DNA from: Daphnia carinata
Taxonomy: Eukaryota; Arthropoda; Branchiopoda; Diplostraca; Daphniidae
Length of the DNA stretch: 64,000 bases
NCBI RefSeq assembly: GCF_022539665.2
Contig: NC_081333.1
Coordinates: 620,001 to 684,000 of the forward strand
Direction: 5' to 3'
In this document: positions 1-13,124 of the stretch, piece by piece
Layout of the letters: the number at the start of each line of letters is the position of its first letter
How positions within the stretch are numbered: position 1 is the stretch's first letter
Translations under genes and position numbers: made by a program
Notes under the pieces: model-generated
Told to the model about the DNA's origin: nothing
Databases searched by the model: none
What the model saw: the letters and a program-made list of their open reading frames with translations, nothing else

Positions 1-388
1 GGTATAGAAGAAAAAACCTATACTTCGAACGGTTTTTAATTTGATAGTTAAGCACAAATTAAATTGGCATCGATGTAAGCCATAACCAGTGGATAGAGGA
101 CGGAAACGCCCATGTAGTACACCTCATTTTCATGTCAATGAACCGCCTTGTTTGTCTGTTTTTGTGTATCGTTTGTTGTTTGTGTTCGGCGTGTTTGTCT
201 CCATTTGTCTATAGTATCAGGACTCGAAATTTAAACAACCGATTTGGTCGCTCTCAGCTGGCTCCAATGATTTACTGTAGGACCATCTATTTAGTCTACA
301 CAGCCGATCATAAAAGCTGTTCAACGGGATCAAAACATCTAAATCCTTCCAGATCACATAAAGCTTTCTGTCGATTTCCGTTTCAACT

Positions 389-394
389 TTTATT
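389..394 (-). terminator. Polyadenylation signal AATAAA for the DGK gene
   Basis: AATAAA on the minus strand lies about 85 nt beyond the proposed DGK stop at 479-481. The spacing suits a short 3' UTR and indirectly supports the proposed last exon. The rest of 1-478 holds no supported gene; the open plus frame at 132-413 looks like chance. Confidence 0.45.
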
Positions 395-478
395 TACCGA
401 ATTAAGTCTTTAAACGAGGCCGGTCGACAGTTAAACACTAAATCCGCTAATATTTTACCATATCGTAATAACTCCGGA

Positions 479-3400
479 CTAGTTGGCGCTAAGCAATATA
501 TCATACTCTAAGCTGGCAATCTCCGACACTTCTAATTGTCGCGAGGATTCTGCAACCAATTGGTGCGAGATTTTAAAATCAAACGGTCTTGTAAGATTGC
601 CTCCCTCGAACATTGAGACAATTTTCGGGTAAGGGATCCTCCGCCCCCAGTTTCTTTTGAAATTCTCAGAATAAAAGACAAGGCATTGCTGAGAAATAAT
701 GTACGCCGAGAAATACTCTTATCAACGGATGAGTGTTAAAACCTGACCGCCCTGATATACGCGCAATTCTTTTTGGGTAGTAATTACAAAAGTTCTAGAA
801 ATTAAATACGTTTTTTTACCTTCAATGCTGATTTCAGCACAACTATTTCGCCAGCACATTGAATCCAAGGTTCACCGTCCACTTGAATTGGTAGTTCGCT
901 GTTCATACGTATACGAATATGTCCACCCTGTTTGTTTTTTTTTTTTTTTTTTTTTAAAGAAAATGGGTGTTTCAATGTTTGAAGTTAGTTTATCATCTTT
1001 ATGTTAGACCTGTGCAATCCTTATGGCAGAGCGTAGTCCCGACTGAATTTGACCCAAATGGAGGACGCCGGTAACGCCTACAACTTCGAGCATGCCATCC
1101 CAATGATTTGGCACTGAGAACTGGTCGTCACGTTCAAAGCCCCATGGGTTCGCACCCGATCCCCAGCTGAAAATCAAACACCAAGTTAACCAATCTTGAA
1201 TTCATTCTTCCTTCCCTTGAACTATATTACCTTAAAATATTAAGAATGATGATTCCTTCAACAGGTGGTAGTTCCACGATTTTACCGTCTACTTCTAACC
1301 GGATTTCTTTGTGCATGTCTTTGCACATTTTGCGTCCCATCATTTTGCGTATGCCCATTTTAACATAAACGCCCTTGTTATGCAAGCTGGGAAAAAGAGA
1401 AACGAAATTATGTTCCAAAGAGGTGAAACGGATACCTCTTCGTGATACTTTATAAAACGATGCTTGAAAACATATGAATCCATGCAATCACTTACCGGCT
1501 ATTGAACTTATTGGGATTTTCTTCTCGAGCATTATGAAAATCCAGGCAAAGATCGGCGTCGATTCCAATTCCAAAATAGTTGTTCATAACAAATATTTGG
1601 GTGTTGTCCTCGTTGGAAATGGCTGTCGATGTTGACATGACGCCACCTGTTCCACAGCCACCTTTACCGTCCTCAAATAGTTTCTCGTCCGATGGATGAA
1701 AAACCACGGTCCATCTATCAAGTCGAATTTCTTCGGCTTCTATGACATCTCGTAACAAATTAAGGGGATCTTCTCCTCCAGTATAACCTGAATAAACGAA
1801 ATTTTGTTTTTATTAAAGGGTATTTTTTTTTGAATAGTTAACGTTGAAAAGGTACCTGATCCCCAGCGCAAGACGCGGGCCAAATCATTTCCGGTGCCAA
1901 GTGGAACAATTGCACAAGGAGGTGAGGAACATTCGCTGTCCTGACCTACATTGTCGAGGCACTGTAGGACCCATCCAATCGTACCATCGCCACCACACAC
2001 CAGAATACGGTAATCCTTAACGTGGCGGAAGACGTAAAGGCCCGGCAAAGGGCCGCCGATGTCAAGATCATAAACTTGATATGGATTTAGGAGCTTACGA
2101 AAGCTCGTCACAAGCTCAAGGCCTTGGCAACCACCGGATTTAACGTTCACAAAAACCAGAAGAGGCTGCACTCCGGGAGGAATCAGTTGAGGTATTATGT
2201 TTGGCAACAGAGCGGCTATTGTAAAATAATTTTTAAAAAAACAAAACAAAAAAGAGGGTTAGATTTCATAAGTAAAAAGGTAGTAAACAAGTTTTTGTTG
2301 GTACCTGATAGGCTGCGTTCCTCGTACGTTGCATCTTTCAAAATATAGCAAGCCTGTATGGCATCATCGAAATTCTGATAGGTTAACACCATTGAACCAT
2401 ACTCATAATAAATTGGTCCGATAGAAGAGTATTTATTATCTGGATAAAAATTTGGAAAGGGTTTTTTAAATGAAAATATTCACGTTTGCAAAAATGAAGA
2501 TAATGATCTACTACCTTTCCCTAGAATGTCCAGAAGGATCTTCTCATACTGACGCTGAGAAAGATTGAACGGCAAATTGCTAACAAACACAGCCAAGTTT
2601 TCACTGCATGGAACTTCTTTCGGTTGAAGGTAAAACCGAGTACGTTGCATCTGACGAAGGGATTCACGCCCGATCTGCTTCAGTGACTCCCAAGGAATTT
2701 CGTCTCGAGCAAGAACTCGTTCGGAAACTATTGATTTATCAATGCGAATTGTCGTCACAGATGGAATGCAAGAAAACAAGAAAAACAAATGGATAAATAT
2801 AGAATTTGTTTAGAAAATTAGTTTAGTTAAATAAAAAATAGATTACCTCCTTTGTGCATGATGATTTCAGTAACAGAAAAATCTTCCGGGTTTGCAGATT
2901 CCAATCCGAAGAGGGGCAGCGATTCGCTGAGCAAACTAGCGGCGCTGGTACCACTGCTAACCGGTACAAGCTTGGGAGATTCAGACACTTGTAACCTTCC
3001 CGCATGAACGCGGACCCAACCGGAATCGGTTGATTCACTGGTTTATCAATATTGCAAAAGGAAGGCAAACAAAATTAAGAATCGCCATTAGCTTAAAGGT
3101 TTAATGCTGGGAAATCTCGAAACCATTCCCTTGTGCGTCTTTTCTCGCGGATCGTGTTACAGATATCAGGTGAACTTAAGCATGAACTGTCATATTAACT
3201 AAATGTTGTTAATCAAATACGTCGTAAATAATTCAAATTAAATGTCGGACATTTTAAAAACCGGTCTGTTCGGGTGGCAGTTTGGCTGACATAACAGACA
3301 TTAATTAGAACATTAATGTCTGTTATGTCAGCCCTTGATTTACTAACATATTATCATAATATTAAATTTCATCAAAAGCGTTGCTACTCTGAAAGAGCTT

Positions 3401-6400
3401 GAATTTTAAACAAATGCAATGGATTTTAAGTCTCAATTTAGCATCTAGTAGGCAATTTCGGTCGAAGTTACTCCCCCTTGCCTCCAGATTGCAGAAAAAG
3501 TCAAACGATGGAAAATCCTACCGAAAACGAAGTAATAGGGCTGGCTTCCTCCCGTCCACTCGTGTCAGTAAAGGTATCGGGTAGGGCTCCTCAATTTCCT
3601 TCTCGGAATTTCCGCACAGATCTGTAAGATAATAGTCTCCTGTGAAATGAAAAAAAAAAAAAAACATTAGAAATGTTAAGGAAAGCCTAGAGCCGATTCT
3701 CTACGCTAACGCGATAATATCATTCATACATCAGTAAATAATAACAAGACACGTAGTTGATTACCAGGATCTCCTGTCAGGTGAAATGCCCACATAGCAG
3801 CTGCGACTAGTTGTTCAACACTGGTGTGTCGGGGAACGGAGATCAGTTTGTAGCTATGGTGGCGAAACGAAGCGATCCCATCGTACACTTTAATTAATTC
3901 TAAAAAGAGAATAAAAATAAATAATTGGAATTTTTAAAAATTCTGTTGAAGTCGAAATGAACCTTCATCCCGGTCGTCGCGCTCCCTTGATCGATCTCGT
4001 TCTCGGCTTTGACTATAATTATCATCACTTTCACGGAATGACTTATTGGCAGCTTCACCACCACCGCTGGAAAAATCTTCTGAAATGCTCCGGGCTAAGG
4101 CATGAAACAAGAAACAAAAAAGTCAAAGTTATAGTTAAAGTTATAATTGTTGAACAGTATAACTATTCGTAGCCATGGTGGTAAAAAGAAAAAATAAACT
4201 AAATGGCATCAAGATGAATGCCATTATTACACAGGTAAAATGTAACACGCACTCATATTACTGATACATATTAAAGATCAACAGCCTATTGTTGGGGTAA
4301 CAGTAAAGTGGTTAACATGAGGCTGGAAGGTAAATTTTTATTTACTGCACTTCTATCATTTAATTTGCAATTTCATCCAAAATTAGGCTACTGCGTTGAA
4401 TGCCGAGAGCTATTATGTTGCGTTATGAGATACCCATTATCGCATCGTTCATTATTCAATACTGTATTGCCTACTTGATTGTCACGTCATTATCATTGCA
4501 ATTATTGAATCATAGGCCATCTGCATTCTAGTTTATTTATTGGCTGTTGCCATGGTTCCATGGAGTTCTGGCCAAGTGCTCTAGGTACTTCTTATATGTC
4601 AGCAGAAAAGAGGAGGCTCAAACGTAGCAGTATGAAATGCGTAATTAACTGTTTGATTAAGAACTATAATGCTACGCCATACGAATCCAAATGACTGCTG
4701 ATTTTTGGAAATCAATTTATAAACTATTAGCAGTACCTGGGCGACAAGGCGTAAAATACGTTATGGGGAAAAAAGTTTATCCTTTGAACTTTTACATTGA
4801 TGCGGAAAATGTAATCAAGCGATACGAAAGAAATTCAATTTAAGCTGCCTTTCTGGTATGTTACAAAAGAAAATGCTCCACCTACATAGTTGTGCACTGA
4901 AGACAACGTTTACTATGGGCTAAAGGGCAAGCGAAACTGATAGTTCGAGGAATTGATAATTCGTATTTGAAGATTCGTTGTTCTGCAGAATCAAATGGTT
5001 CCTCCGTACACGGGTTGGAAATAGAGAAAACTGAGAGCTGGTTTGTACAACCCTTCCTAATGTCATGTTTAGCTAAATTTACTTTGAAATAAAACATTAC
5101 CCAATTAAAAATGTGACTCAAATATTCATGTAGAAGAGTAGCCAAACAAATGTTCCCATTAATCTTCTCAAGTGAAGTTTCTTTCGTACGAAATCAGGTG
5201 ATTATCTTCTATTTGTATAGCTATTACCGAGCGTCCTGCTGATGAATTTGTGGAATCAATATTTCAAAAATGCACAACAGTAGTGACACGAATGTACGTT
5301 GCTTTATGTTTTTCTGTAACGATTGTTCAGCACGCATCATTTTCACGAACATCAGATTTTCCCGACTTTAAACTAAACTATTTGATTCTACAAGATACGA
5401 TTCAATCCCTATATAAGAATGAAAATAAATATTCATTTTCATAATTAAATTAGGATGAATCTAACGCATCAACGTTATCAAATTTCGCTTATCCAACTTC
5501 AGTATTATAACGAGAAAAATATCACTTAGGGTGAAAAACACGTTTAACAGATTCAAGTTCGCCTACACCCAGTGAATCTTTTCTATGTATCGATAATTAA
5601 TGACAAGCAAGGTAAACTCATTTAGCATTAAAGTACTTACGTGATGCTGTTTCTCTCCTCCTTGGCTGTGATCCTATCAGCGTTTCCAATGCGACTGTAT
5701 GGCAGTTATTACTAACGGCGTGCGGTGGAAGAAGACTTGGCGCAAGGACCCCATAATTGCATTCGGGATTTACTGATTTGTAACACATGGAATGAACCTG
5801 CATAGACATGTAGGCAAAAGGAAAAAGCCGATTAGTTACTGAAATACTACCGGTATGCTGTTATAAACGAATTGGACGAATAATAAGTGATACACGTATG
5901 CCAAAAATATCGGATAAACGAGTATGGTTTTTGGCCTTTTTAAATTGGGGTTTTATGGCGGGACGATGTTTCTTGCGCGATTGGATATTTTTTGCCCCTA
6001 CTCTATATTTTCTGGTAATAAATTAAAACTATGCAGGTAAATTCATTTGCTACAGCGTCTCACAAGAGTCAATATTTCTTTTTTTTTTTTTTTTTATGCA
6101 TAAAAGGTTCATTTACCGCAAATCCACACCATTCACATTTCCATCCTGCAAGACATTCAGCACTCCAACACGATTTTCGGCAATATATACACTTCGCGCC
6201 AGTTGGCAAATTTCCCTCTCGCCAGTAGTGGGTAGGCCGAATATCCTCCAATGTCCACCCAGGTGTGTAGGTAGAAGCTTGGCGACAGTTTGGCAGGGCT
6301 CCATCTTGGCACTCGGCATGCACGTGATAGTCACAAACTAAGGAATAGAAAAAAAAATGTCCTGATTCAAGTGGGTTCATGAGGAATTAACATTTCGTTA

Positions 6401-9400
6401 AGATGAATGTTATAATTTCTCTTATTAAACATCTAACTCAGGTAATTTTTCTAAAATTTCATTCCAGGAAGCAGAATTTAAATTTGGTGATGGGACGAGA
6501 AAAGTTTATTTTTATTGTATTTTTTTTTTTACTTCTTACCTTCACACCGAAATGAATAGGTGTCATCCAGACGCTTTCGGCACACGTTACAAAACCGTCG
6601 CTTTTGACTGTGGTGGTTAGATTCTGCCCAAAAGTGCGCGACTGGTGTCTGAAAACAAGGACAAAAAAAAAAAAATAATTTACTGAAAGAATGCATTTGA
6701 ATTGAGAGACGAACATCTTCGAAAAGGATGTGTCAGCTCAGCAGACATTAAATTCATTTCATTTCACAAAACATAGCATAACATGACACTGCTATTATGA
6801 TAACTTTCACATTTTTCTGTTTTGTTGCTTTAAGAGGGAAAAACATGGTACTGTTCTCTATAAAAAGACCAAGAAGATGATGTGGTGCCTCTGGTTTGCT
6901 AGTCCTACAATACATAAACCTACCCTGTTTTGTCCCCAAAAATCTTGAACAGCATTTTACAACTAATCCTACCCCTTCTCCTCCCTGACAAAAAGAAAAC
7001 AATTTTCAGAAACCTCCCAAGAAAGTTCGCTGTTCTGTATCACAATACCCCAGGAAAACCCTCAATCCTGGATGCTCTCAACATGCAAATTTTGTTGCCA
7101 TGAAAATTTCTGGAAAAGCTACGTTTGACAGTCAGAGGGGAAATATCTTTTTGGGCAAGGTATGTACACATACGAAGGCATTTTCTAGCTTTTTGTATTT
7201 CTTACCTATTGATAACTTTTATGATCAGGTAACTCACATTTCTTTTGGTTTTTTTCTACCTTCTCTCGCCATTAACACACCAGAGCTGCGACGTGAAAAA
7301 CTCCATATTCAAAAAATACTTTGACATATGCCTTCACTTTTTAAAAACTTGATACTGAATATGTTTTTTGCAAACATGAAACATGCATGACGTCCAGTTT
7401 CAGTATTACCATGACACTACCTATGTGCATCTTCTGGAAAGAATGTGTGTTAGATCCCCTAGGTGGCTCTTTAAGCGACATCCCGTCGAAAGATAGGAGA
7501 CAGATGTAAATAAAGTATAAAACAGACAGGATATGGATACACTAGCAGACAAATAGAAAATGCTATTTACGTAGAAAGGCACAACCGGGATTCTATGACT
7601 GCTCCTGGTGACCCCAAGAGCTAATGAAAGTCCAAAAAGATTCGCAGGAAAAAAAAAAAAAAAAAGGAGACCATACTGAGCAATGTTAATAAAGAGGCAA
7701 TGTTTCGGTCAAAACTATATTTTTGGTGTCTGCTTTTCTTTGAAACTTTGGAAACGTTCGCCATGATTTGCTTTGTTTAACCCTACATGTCTTTAAATCC
7801 ACCCCCTCATAAACCTCGTCTCTTCATCGTTTTCGTAAATTAGCTTTTCGTGTAAAATGACAAGAAAAAAAACAACAACAGTGGGACGCTTAATCGAACA
7901 ATCGACATGATTGTTGTAGCATGTAGAGATCCTACAGCTTAATTCACAGTTCAGGTAACCATAATTAGATTTTTTTGCGCCGCAATAAATCAGAGATCCA
8001 ATTACGTTGATTATGTATCCTTACTTTTGAAATTTATTGAGCTGCCCTTTTTTCTCAAATATTTATAGGTAGGTCATTGCTTCCTCTCTTAGTATCGGTC
8101 ACGACACGCGTGTAGCATGAAACTTTTCAGTCTGACAGACGTACATCCGTCTACTACCTAGCTACCATCCAACTGACTTGTGATTAATACTAAACATTCA
8201 ACTAATCAGCTATCTAAATAAGTCTACATTTCGCCGATGAGGTTTGCTCGGCTATATCTTCTCCCCCGCTGTAGCACATTCCGTCTCGAAAAATTCTACA
8301 TCAGGCTTCGAAAATCGTTGATCGATGAAGAAGTAGCAACAGCAGCCGCGCCGCCGCGAGGCTAAAGAGATGGATCCGCACGATGAACGACCCTCCCTTC
8401 CCCAGCAGAATCAGTGATTTGGTGTAGTTCACAGATCGATAACGCGGTAGACGAGAGAAAGAGAACGAGTTACCATGGCAACCCTTGGAAGGATACAGCT
8501 GAATCCTGCTACCTCTGAGAAAGCAAAGATTTTGACATGGAATATTTTCCGTCTGACAAAGATTGCCCGAATTGATTGCACAAGTACTCACGAAAATTGT
8601 CCGTTTAACTATGAAAACTTGAAATGTTAGTCATAATGGGTCGCAACTTAAAAGTTCTGCTGCTCAATCTCTTAAATTATTCGGCGAAAAATAATCTTTT
8701 GTAATGGAACGGTATAACACGGCAGCAATCAACGGCCTTGAATCAATACACTGACTTTTTGTCTCGGAATTATTCCTTAATTCGATACTATTTTTGGCTT
8801 AGAAAATTGAACACGATAATGAATTGCTGGAAGAAAAACCCCGACATGGTACGGTTTGCGCATTGATGCGATTGATGTATGCCATAACTCTTTTAGACAC
8901 AAGCCATATTTTTTGATAAGGAGAACGTGGTTTTGCAAAACGAAAAATTTCAAGGAAATTGCGACGGTGATAAAGAATTTGAAAAAAGCAAATTATTACA
9001 TTGCCTTGTGGGAAAAAATGCAACGAGAATCGTGAGGCTTATAAAACCATGGCCGCTATATATTATCATACCATGAAATAAGGAATAACAGTACTTTTTC
9101 AAAGCATTCAGTGATAATAATAATTTTAAACATTAACAACTAGATCAAATTAATTCCAAGCAGAAAACTTAGCCTACCTCGATAAGTGCCGTAGCGATGT
9201 GGATACATGGTGACACAACTCCCTTAAGGCAGCGATCGTGCACGACGAAATTGCAAACTGGAATCGTTAAGATACCATTAGATTTTGGGTTCTTTTCTGC
9301 GTTGCTTAGCCTAGATCAACGAACGATTCGCTAATAATTATGCTACTTCATCGTAATTTATTTATAGTTTTGTTAGCTGTTGCACCACGGCACTTACTCG

Positions 9401-11757
9401 AAGAATCGTGAGATATAAATCGAATCGAACTATAATATTTCTATATTATAAGTTGAAGAGACAGTTAAATTAAAACATCTAGCTAACAAAAGTACTCTTC
9501 TTTACTAAGTGTAAATTTACGGAGACCTATTATTCAGACAAAAAAAATCCACTTTAAATTCTTCTTCTTTCAAAGGTGTTTCTATGCGCCTCGTATACTT
9601 TTTCAGAGTCAAATACAAAGCTGCATTTTGTAAAACCTAGTTTTTGAATTATGATGGTTGCAGAATATTGACTGTATGGCCACAAGAATATGGTAAATGT
9701 TCCACAAAAAATGTCAGAAACATATGGCAATTTTGGCTTGGGTTATGTTCCGCGCAATTCATTCGAGCTATTTGCGTGAGTAAAATAAATGGCATAATAG
9801 TAGGTACAAAATAAACCTGAAATGTCCGTGCCGGATTTTTGGGCCTTTGTCAAGGTACACACCGCTACTGTCTATTTCTATTTAGAGATGATGACTTTTT
9901 CATGCAAGCTTCCAACTCCAGCTACACGCTTCTCCGTTCCATCAATAGTTGGCCGCAAATTATATTTGGAACACTTCTATCTAACGCAGCTGCACAGCCT
10001 TTTCTCCCATATTATGACCCTATGCCAGCTACAGGAACATGTTTTTCGGCGATGCTGCGTTAACGAAAAGAATGACGAAATCGCGGTTGACAACCGACTA
10101 GAAAAACAGTTCTCGAAAAAAAGAGAAAACTTCTTTTCTGACTAAAATGTTACAAACATTACAGAATTTCCGCTTCTCTCTTTGTACATCTCTCGGGATT
10201 TCTAGGTTCAAAGTTTTTCATTGAAAACAAAAAACCAAATTGAGTACTGTTTGAAAAACTTCAGTTTACAAATCCTAAGCGGGGTATCAAACCTAGTGAG
10301 CAAAAAAAAAAAAATGTGAAATTCAAAACATCGTACAATCGGGTTGACTAACTCTCGAACATGACAACGTTTAAAACGAAAATAGCACCCGTCGTTAAAG
10401 TTAGTCGTTAATAAGTAAATTCGTTGATAGCCTAGGCGAACAATTATTCTTGGTTTTAAAAATAAAAAATTTTAACCCACTGCTACAAATATTTCGGACA
10501 TTATCAAACGGAAACAGAATAAAGGTTAAAGGAATACGAATTTCACTATCTCCTCGTTATTGGAAAATCAATTTGCAGCGACTGACTTCACGTATGTTTC
10601 GATCCTTTTCTATTTCACTACGAAGTCTTTTTTTGTGTACAGTTTAGCACGTCGAAAAACGTAAAAGACGCACAACTTTTGGCCGTCGAAAAATATCCAT
10701 AATTATATTTGTCAAACTCGAAGCTCAGGTTGATGGTCTACTCGACGAGAAATGCAGGCTTTACGTTGCTTTCCAGATGAAAATCAATACATCCACCGCC
10801 TCTTCTTTTCTATACATCCCTTGCATTTCCCAAGTTCGCTCTTCTTGTTTATCTCTCCCCAGTTGACAGAACCTTCTATTCCTCTTTTTTTTTCGTCTTT
10901 GCGTCACCTTCATTTGTTTTTTAACTATTGTATTTTCCAGTTTTACTCAACATCTCCTTCTTTTTAGCTTTGCTAAATGCCTCTCACCAAAAACAGTCAA
11001 TGACTAGCTAATGTCTATGTGCATAAAACAATTATTTTCATCCCTACACGTTTTTTTGTGTACGTCGATTAGACGCTTTAAAAAAATGGATAAACCATAT
11101 TCAACCGATTAAGGTTTGGACCATAAACCTGTTCATCGTTCTATAAAACCGGTAAGGAAGGGAGAAGAGAAACCTACAAATGGCAATAAAATACACAACA
11201 GACTATTTCGGTATGTTATATACAGAAAAATAAACATCTGAAAACAAAAATTATTTGTCAATTCCTGTGTAGGCTACGAATTTATTTTGAATATTGCCAT
11301 ACGTATAGCATTAGGTTTCCTATAACTCTTGGGCGAATTTTCCAAAATGTTCGAAGAATATTTTGAGTTGACAACTCCAAATAGATTCCCTCAACTGTTA
11401 TTTTGCTAGTGGAATCGATTACTCAAACTTATTATTACTATTTGATTTTTAAAATGTCACATCAAATATATGTACTTTAATCCAGAGTTCAACTTATTTT
11501 TAAGGAATCGCTGTTTTAATAAAAACGCTAGAATATATGTCCTCGTGGAAAACATAATGTGTGATTGCACAAAAAGATATCTAGAACGATTGAAAACGAA
11601 AATTTTAAATACCTTCACAAACGTATCCTTGTCCAAGAAGTCCCCATACCAAATCAGAACAATGGTGGCAATAAGATGGCTTGTGAAAATTTTTCTTCAG
11701 GAAGTAATGTCCATGACTCCCTGTTGTTGGCCATTGATCATCTCCGCCAGCTGCCAT
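479..11757 (-). CDS. DGKQ: Diacylglycerol kinase theta-type, 17 exons
   Basis: Phosphorylates diacylglycerol to phosphatidic acid at membranes. Exons, all minus and in phase: 11613-11757, 9178-9257, 6540-6648, 6117-6337, 5641-5797, 3963-4094, 3765-3899, 3522-3639, 2847-3037, 2515-2727, 2305-2439, 1856-2215, 1496-1787, 1231-1386, 1010-1166, 820-927, 479-688; about 972 aa. Three C1 zinc fingers come first: C1-1 has H17, C30, C33, C47, C50, H55, C58 and C66 in perfect spacing; C1-2 is in exons 3-4 and C1-3 in exons 4-5. An RA/PH-like region follows (exons 7-10), then the catalytic domain with GGDGT near residue 620 and [17 protein letters not shown], then the accessory domain in exons 13-16. This order is diagnostic of the theta type. 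The exon 6 donor is weak (GTTCAT). Exon 10 uses the first AG after its donor. The last exon is inferred from phase and an open frame, and I know no family match for it. Introns 1 and 2 exceed 2 kb; most others are about 60-120 bp. Confidence 0.93.
3284..3333. repeat. Perfect 22-bp inverted repeat in a DGK intron
   Basis: Arms at 3284-3305 and 3312-3333 are exact reverse complements, separated by a 6-nt loop (TAGAAC). The hairpin lies in the intron between DGK exons 8 and 9 (3038-3521). The arms begin GGCTGACATAACAG. It may be a remnant of a palindromic mobile element or an intronic RNA hairpin; the sequence does not decide. Confidence 0.85.
6649..9177 (-). other. DGK intron 2, no supported gene inside
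   Basis: A 2.5-kb intron between the second half of C1-1 and C1-2. It is AT-rich with short A and T tracts. An open minus frame at 8301-8591 (96 codons) falls in a more GC-rich patch (8220-8600). It might mark an alternative first exon or an enhancer, but it resembles no family I recognise and its phase link to exon 3 is not evident. Confidence 0.5.
9258..11612 (-). other. DGK intron 1 with an unexplained open frame
   Basis: A 2.35-kb intron that splits C1-1 after residue 48. Two overlapping plus-strand open frames occur at 9822-10145 (107 codons) and 9839-10063 (74 codons), in a patch with higher GC than its surroundings. Neither has recognisable motifs, a signal peptide or a promoter. The patch could be a fragment of another gene or element, or chance. 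The rest is AT-rich with nothing supported. Confidence 0.45.
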
Positions 11758-11797
11758 TTTTCTTGACAACTTGGCGGTGACAATATTTTCGGTTAAC

Positions 11798-11803
11798 TTT
11801 ATA
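11798..11803 (-). promoter_or_regulatory. TATA-like box upstream of the DGK start
   Basis: TATAAA lies about 41 nt upstream of the DGK ATG on the minus strand. If it is used, the 5' leader would be only 10-15 nt. The start itself sits in an A-rich context (AAAAATGG). The frame stays open upstream of the ATG, so an additional upstream exon cannot be excluded. Confidence 0.3.
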
Positions 11804-11849
11804 AGACTGCGTTCAACGTCGCCGTTCGTTTAGTGTGGTGTAGGATGCA

Positions 11850-13001
11850 TTATTTGCAGCACACGATGCATCAGACTCATTTGCAGGGTTCCGCCGAACA
11901 AAACACTTTTACTTAAGGGTGAACATTTAATGCTGAGACACGTAACAGAGTCGCCTTCCTCACATCCTTGTTGTTAACTTTTCCTGAATTATCGCTTTTT
12001 CATCAGTACCAACAATAATATATACTTGATTTTTTCCTCCAACCTTGACAACCTGGTTTCCTTAGTACAAAAGTCACTGCCAGCAATCACATTGCAGGTC
12101 CTCTCCGAGTTACAGTGTGATACTGCACCAAACCAGTCCAGAAATGGGTGGGTTACACAAGTATAGCAGTAACACTCTAAAGGCCCGTCTGGCTCATGCG
12201 ACAGGCCGATTTCAAAACAAGACAAACCACACTGAGATGCGATATGAACGCCACACTTTCCGGTAGACTATCGTGCACTGAGAACGAAATATTAGGATTG
12301 GGTGTTCTTTGTTGAAACATAACCAAGACTAGTAGTTTCCTCTATTACGGGGAGTTTGTGAGGTAATCTCATTTTTCACTTGACGATGAAAGAAAAATAA
12401 AGTAGGTAGACACGGATCACGTTATCCCTAAAACACACCCTTTCTTATCTTTAGAGTTACTCTGTCTCTTGCATCCCAAAGTAATAAGCTCACGATTTTT
12501 ATTCTCATGTCTATCACCCACACAATCTCAACAGGAACTGGAATATTGTGGGTATAGAACTACGGTCGAATAGCCGCAGATATGCCACCTGGTGGTAAGA
12601 GTAAATGTACAGTTATTGTCATAAATGTATGTTTCGTTTAGGATTAAAAAAAAAAATAATACGCGTCATAATTTATTTAGGGGGATACTTAGTCAACAAC
12701 TCTGTGGTATTATTTACTAAAACAAATTCGGGGATGGTAAGACTGCTGGTATAGTATAGATGGCAACACATTGGTCCATGCTCCATGGGTTTTCTTTTTT
12801 TTACTTGTGTTTCTGCCCAGCGATCTCCACTACATCGATGGCGGACATGTTTGAAATCCAAGAATCACATCGGGCTGAACTAGAGAATGCTCGTTCGCTG
12901 CTTCCAGCATTTGTACACGAATATACCTCAACACAACATACGATCAATACCATAATAAATTTTCTGTATTTCTTGTACTTAAACATTACACATACCCACA
13001 A
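11850..13001 (-). other. Possible cysteine-rich secreted-protein exons, unresolved
   Basis: Several minus-strand open segments are rich in cysteine. One at about 12801-13001 starts with a hydrophobic leader (MVLIVCCVEVYS). One at about 12540-12590 includes WHICGYST. One at about 12000-12240 has roughly nine Cys, including LECYCYTC. One at about 11850-11980 includes CEEGDSVTC and ends at a stop. Splice sites are mixed: CAG acceptors precede some segments, but several donors and the last acceptor are weak, and I could not make one in-phase model. The plus strand is also open here, with good splice-like sites (acceptors near 12006, 12534 and 12820; strong donor near 12594), so the strand itself is uncertain. 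I name no family. Confidence 0.25.
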
Positions 13002-13124
13002 AAATGTATTGGGAAGTACTAGTAGATTACTAATCAGAAAAGATCAACATCATCCTTGGTCAAGTTAAAGGTAGATCACAGAGCATAGAGGGTTCTAAGA
13101 TTATTACCCAGCACACTGATACAT

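Noticed and set aside
1740-2249. 169-codon frame running past both ends of DGK exon 12
   Set aside because: Only 1856-2215 is exon; the flanks are intron sequence read through, as shown by the donor at 1855 and the acceptor at 2216.
2756-2846. A GT-TG or otherwise non-canonical intron before the VTTIRIDKS segment of DGK
   Set aside because: A canonical AG at 2728-2729 keeps the phase (Gly-Val) and gives a more family-like sequence, so no unusual splice site is needed.
6031-6341. Several 65-103-codon frames on both strands at DGK exon 4
   Set aside because: They are alternative-frame shadows of the C1-3 exon (6117-6337).
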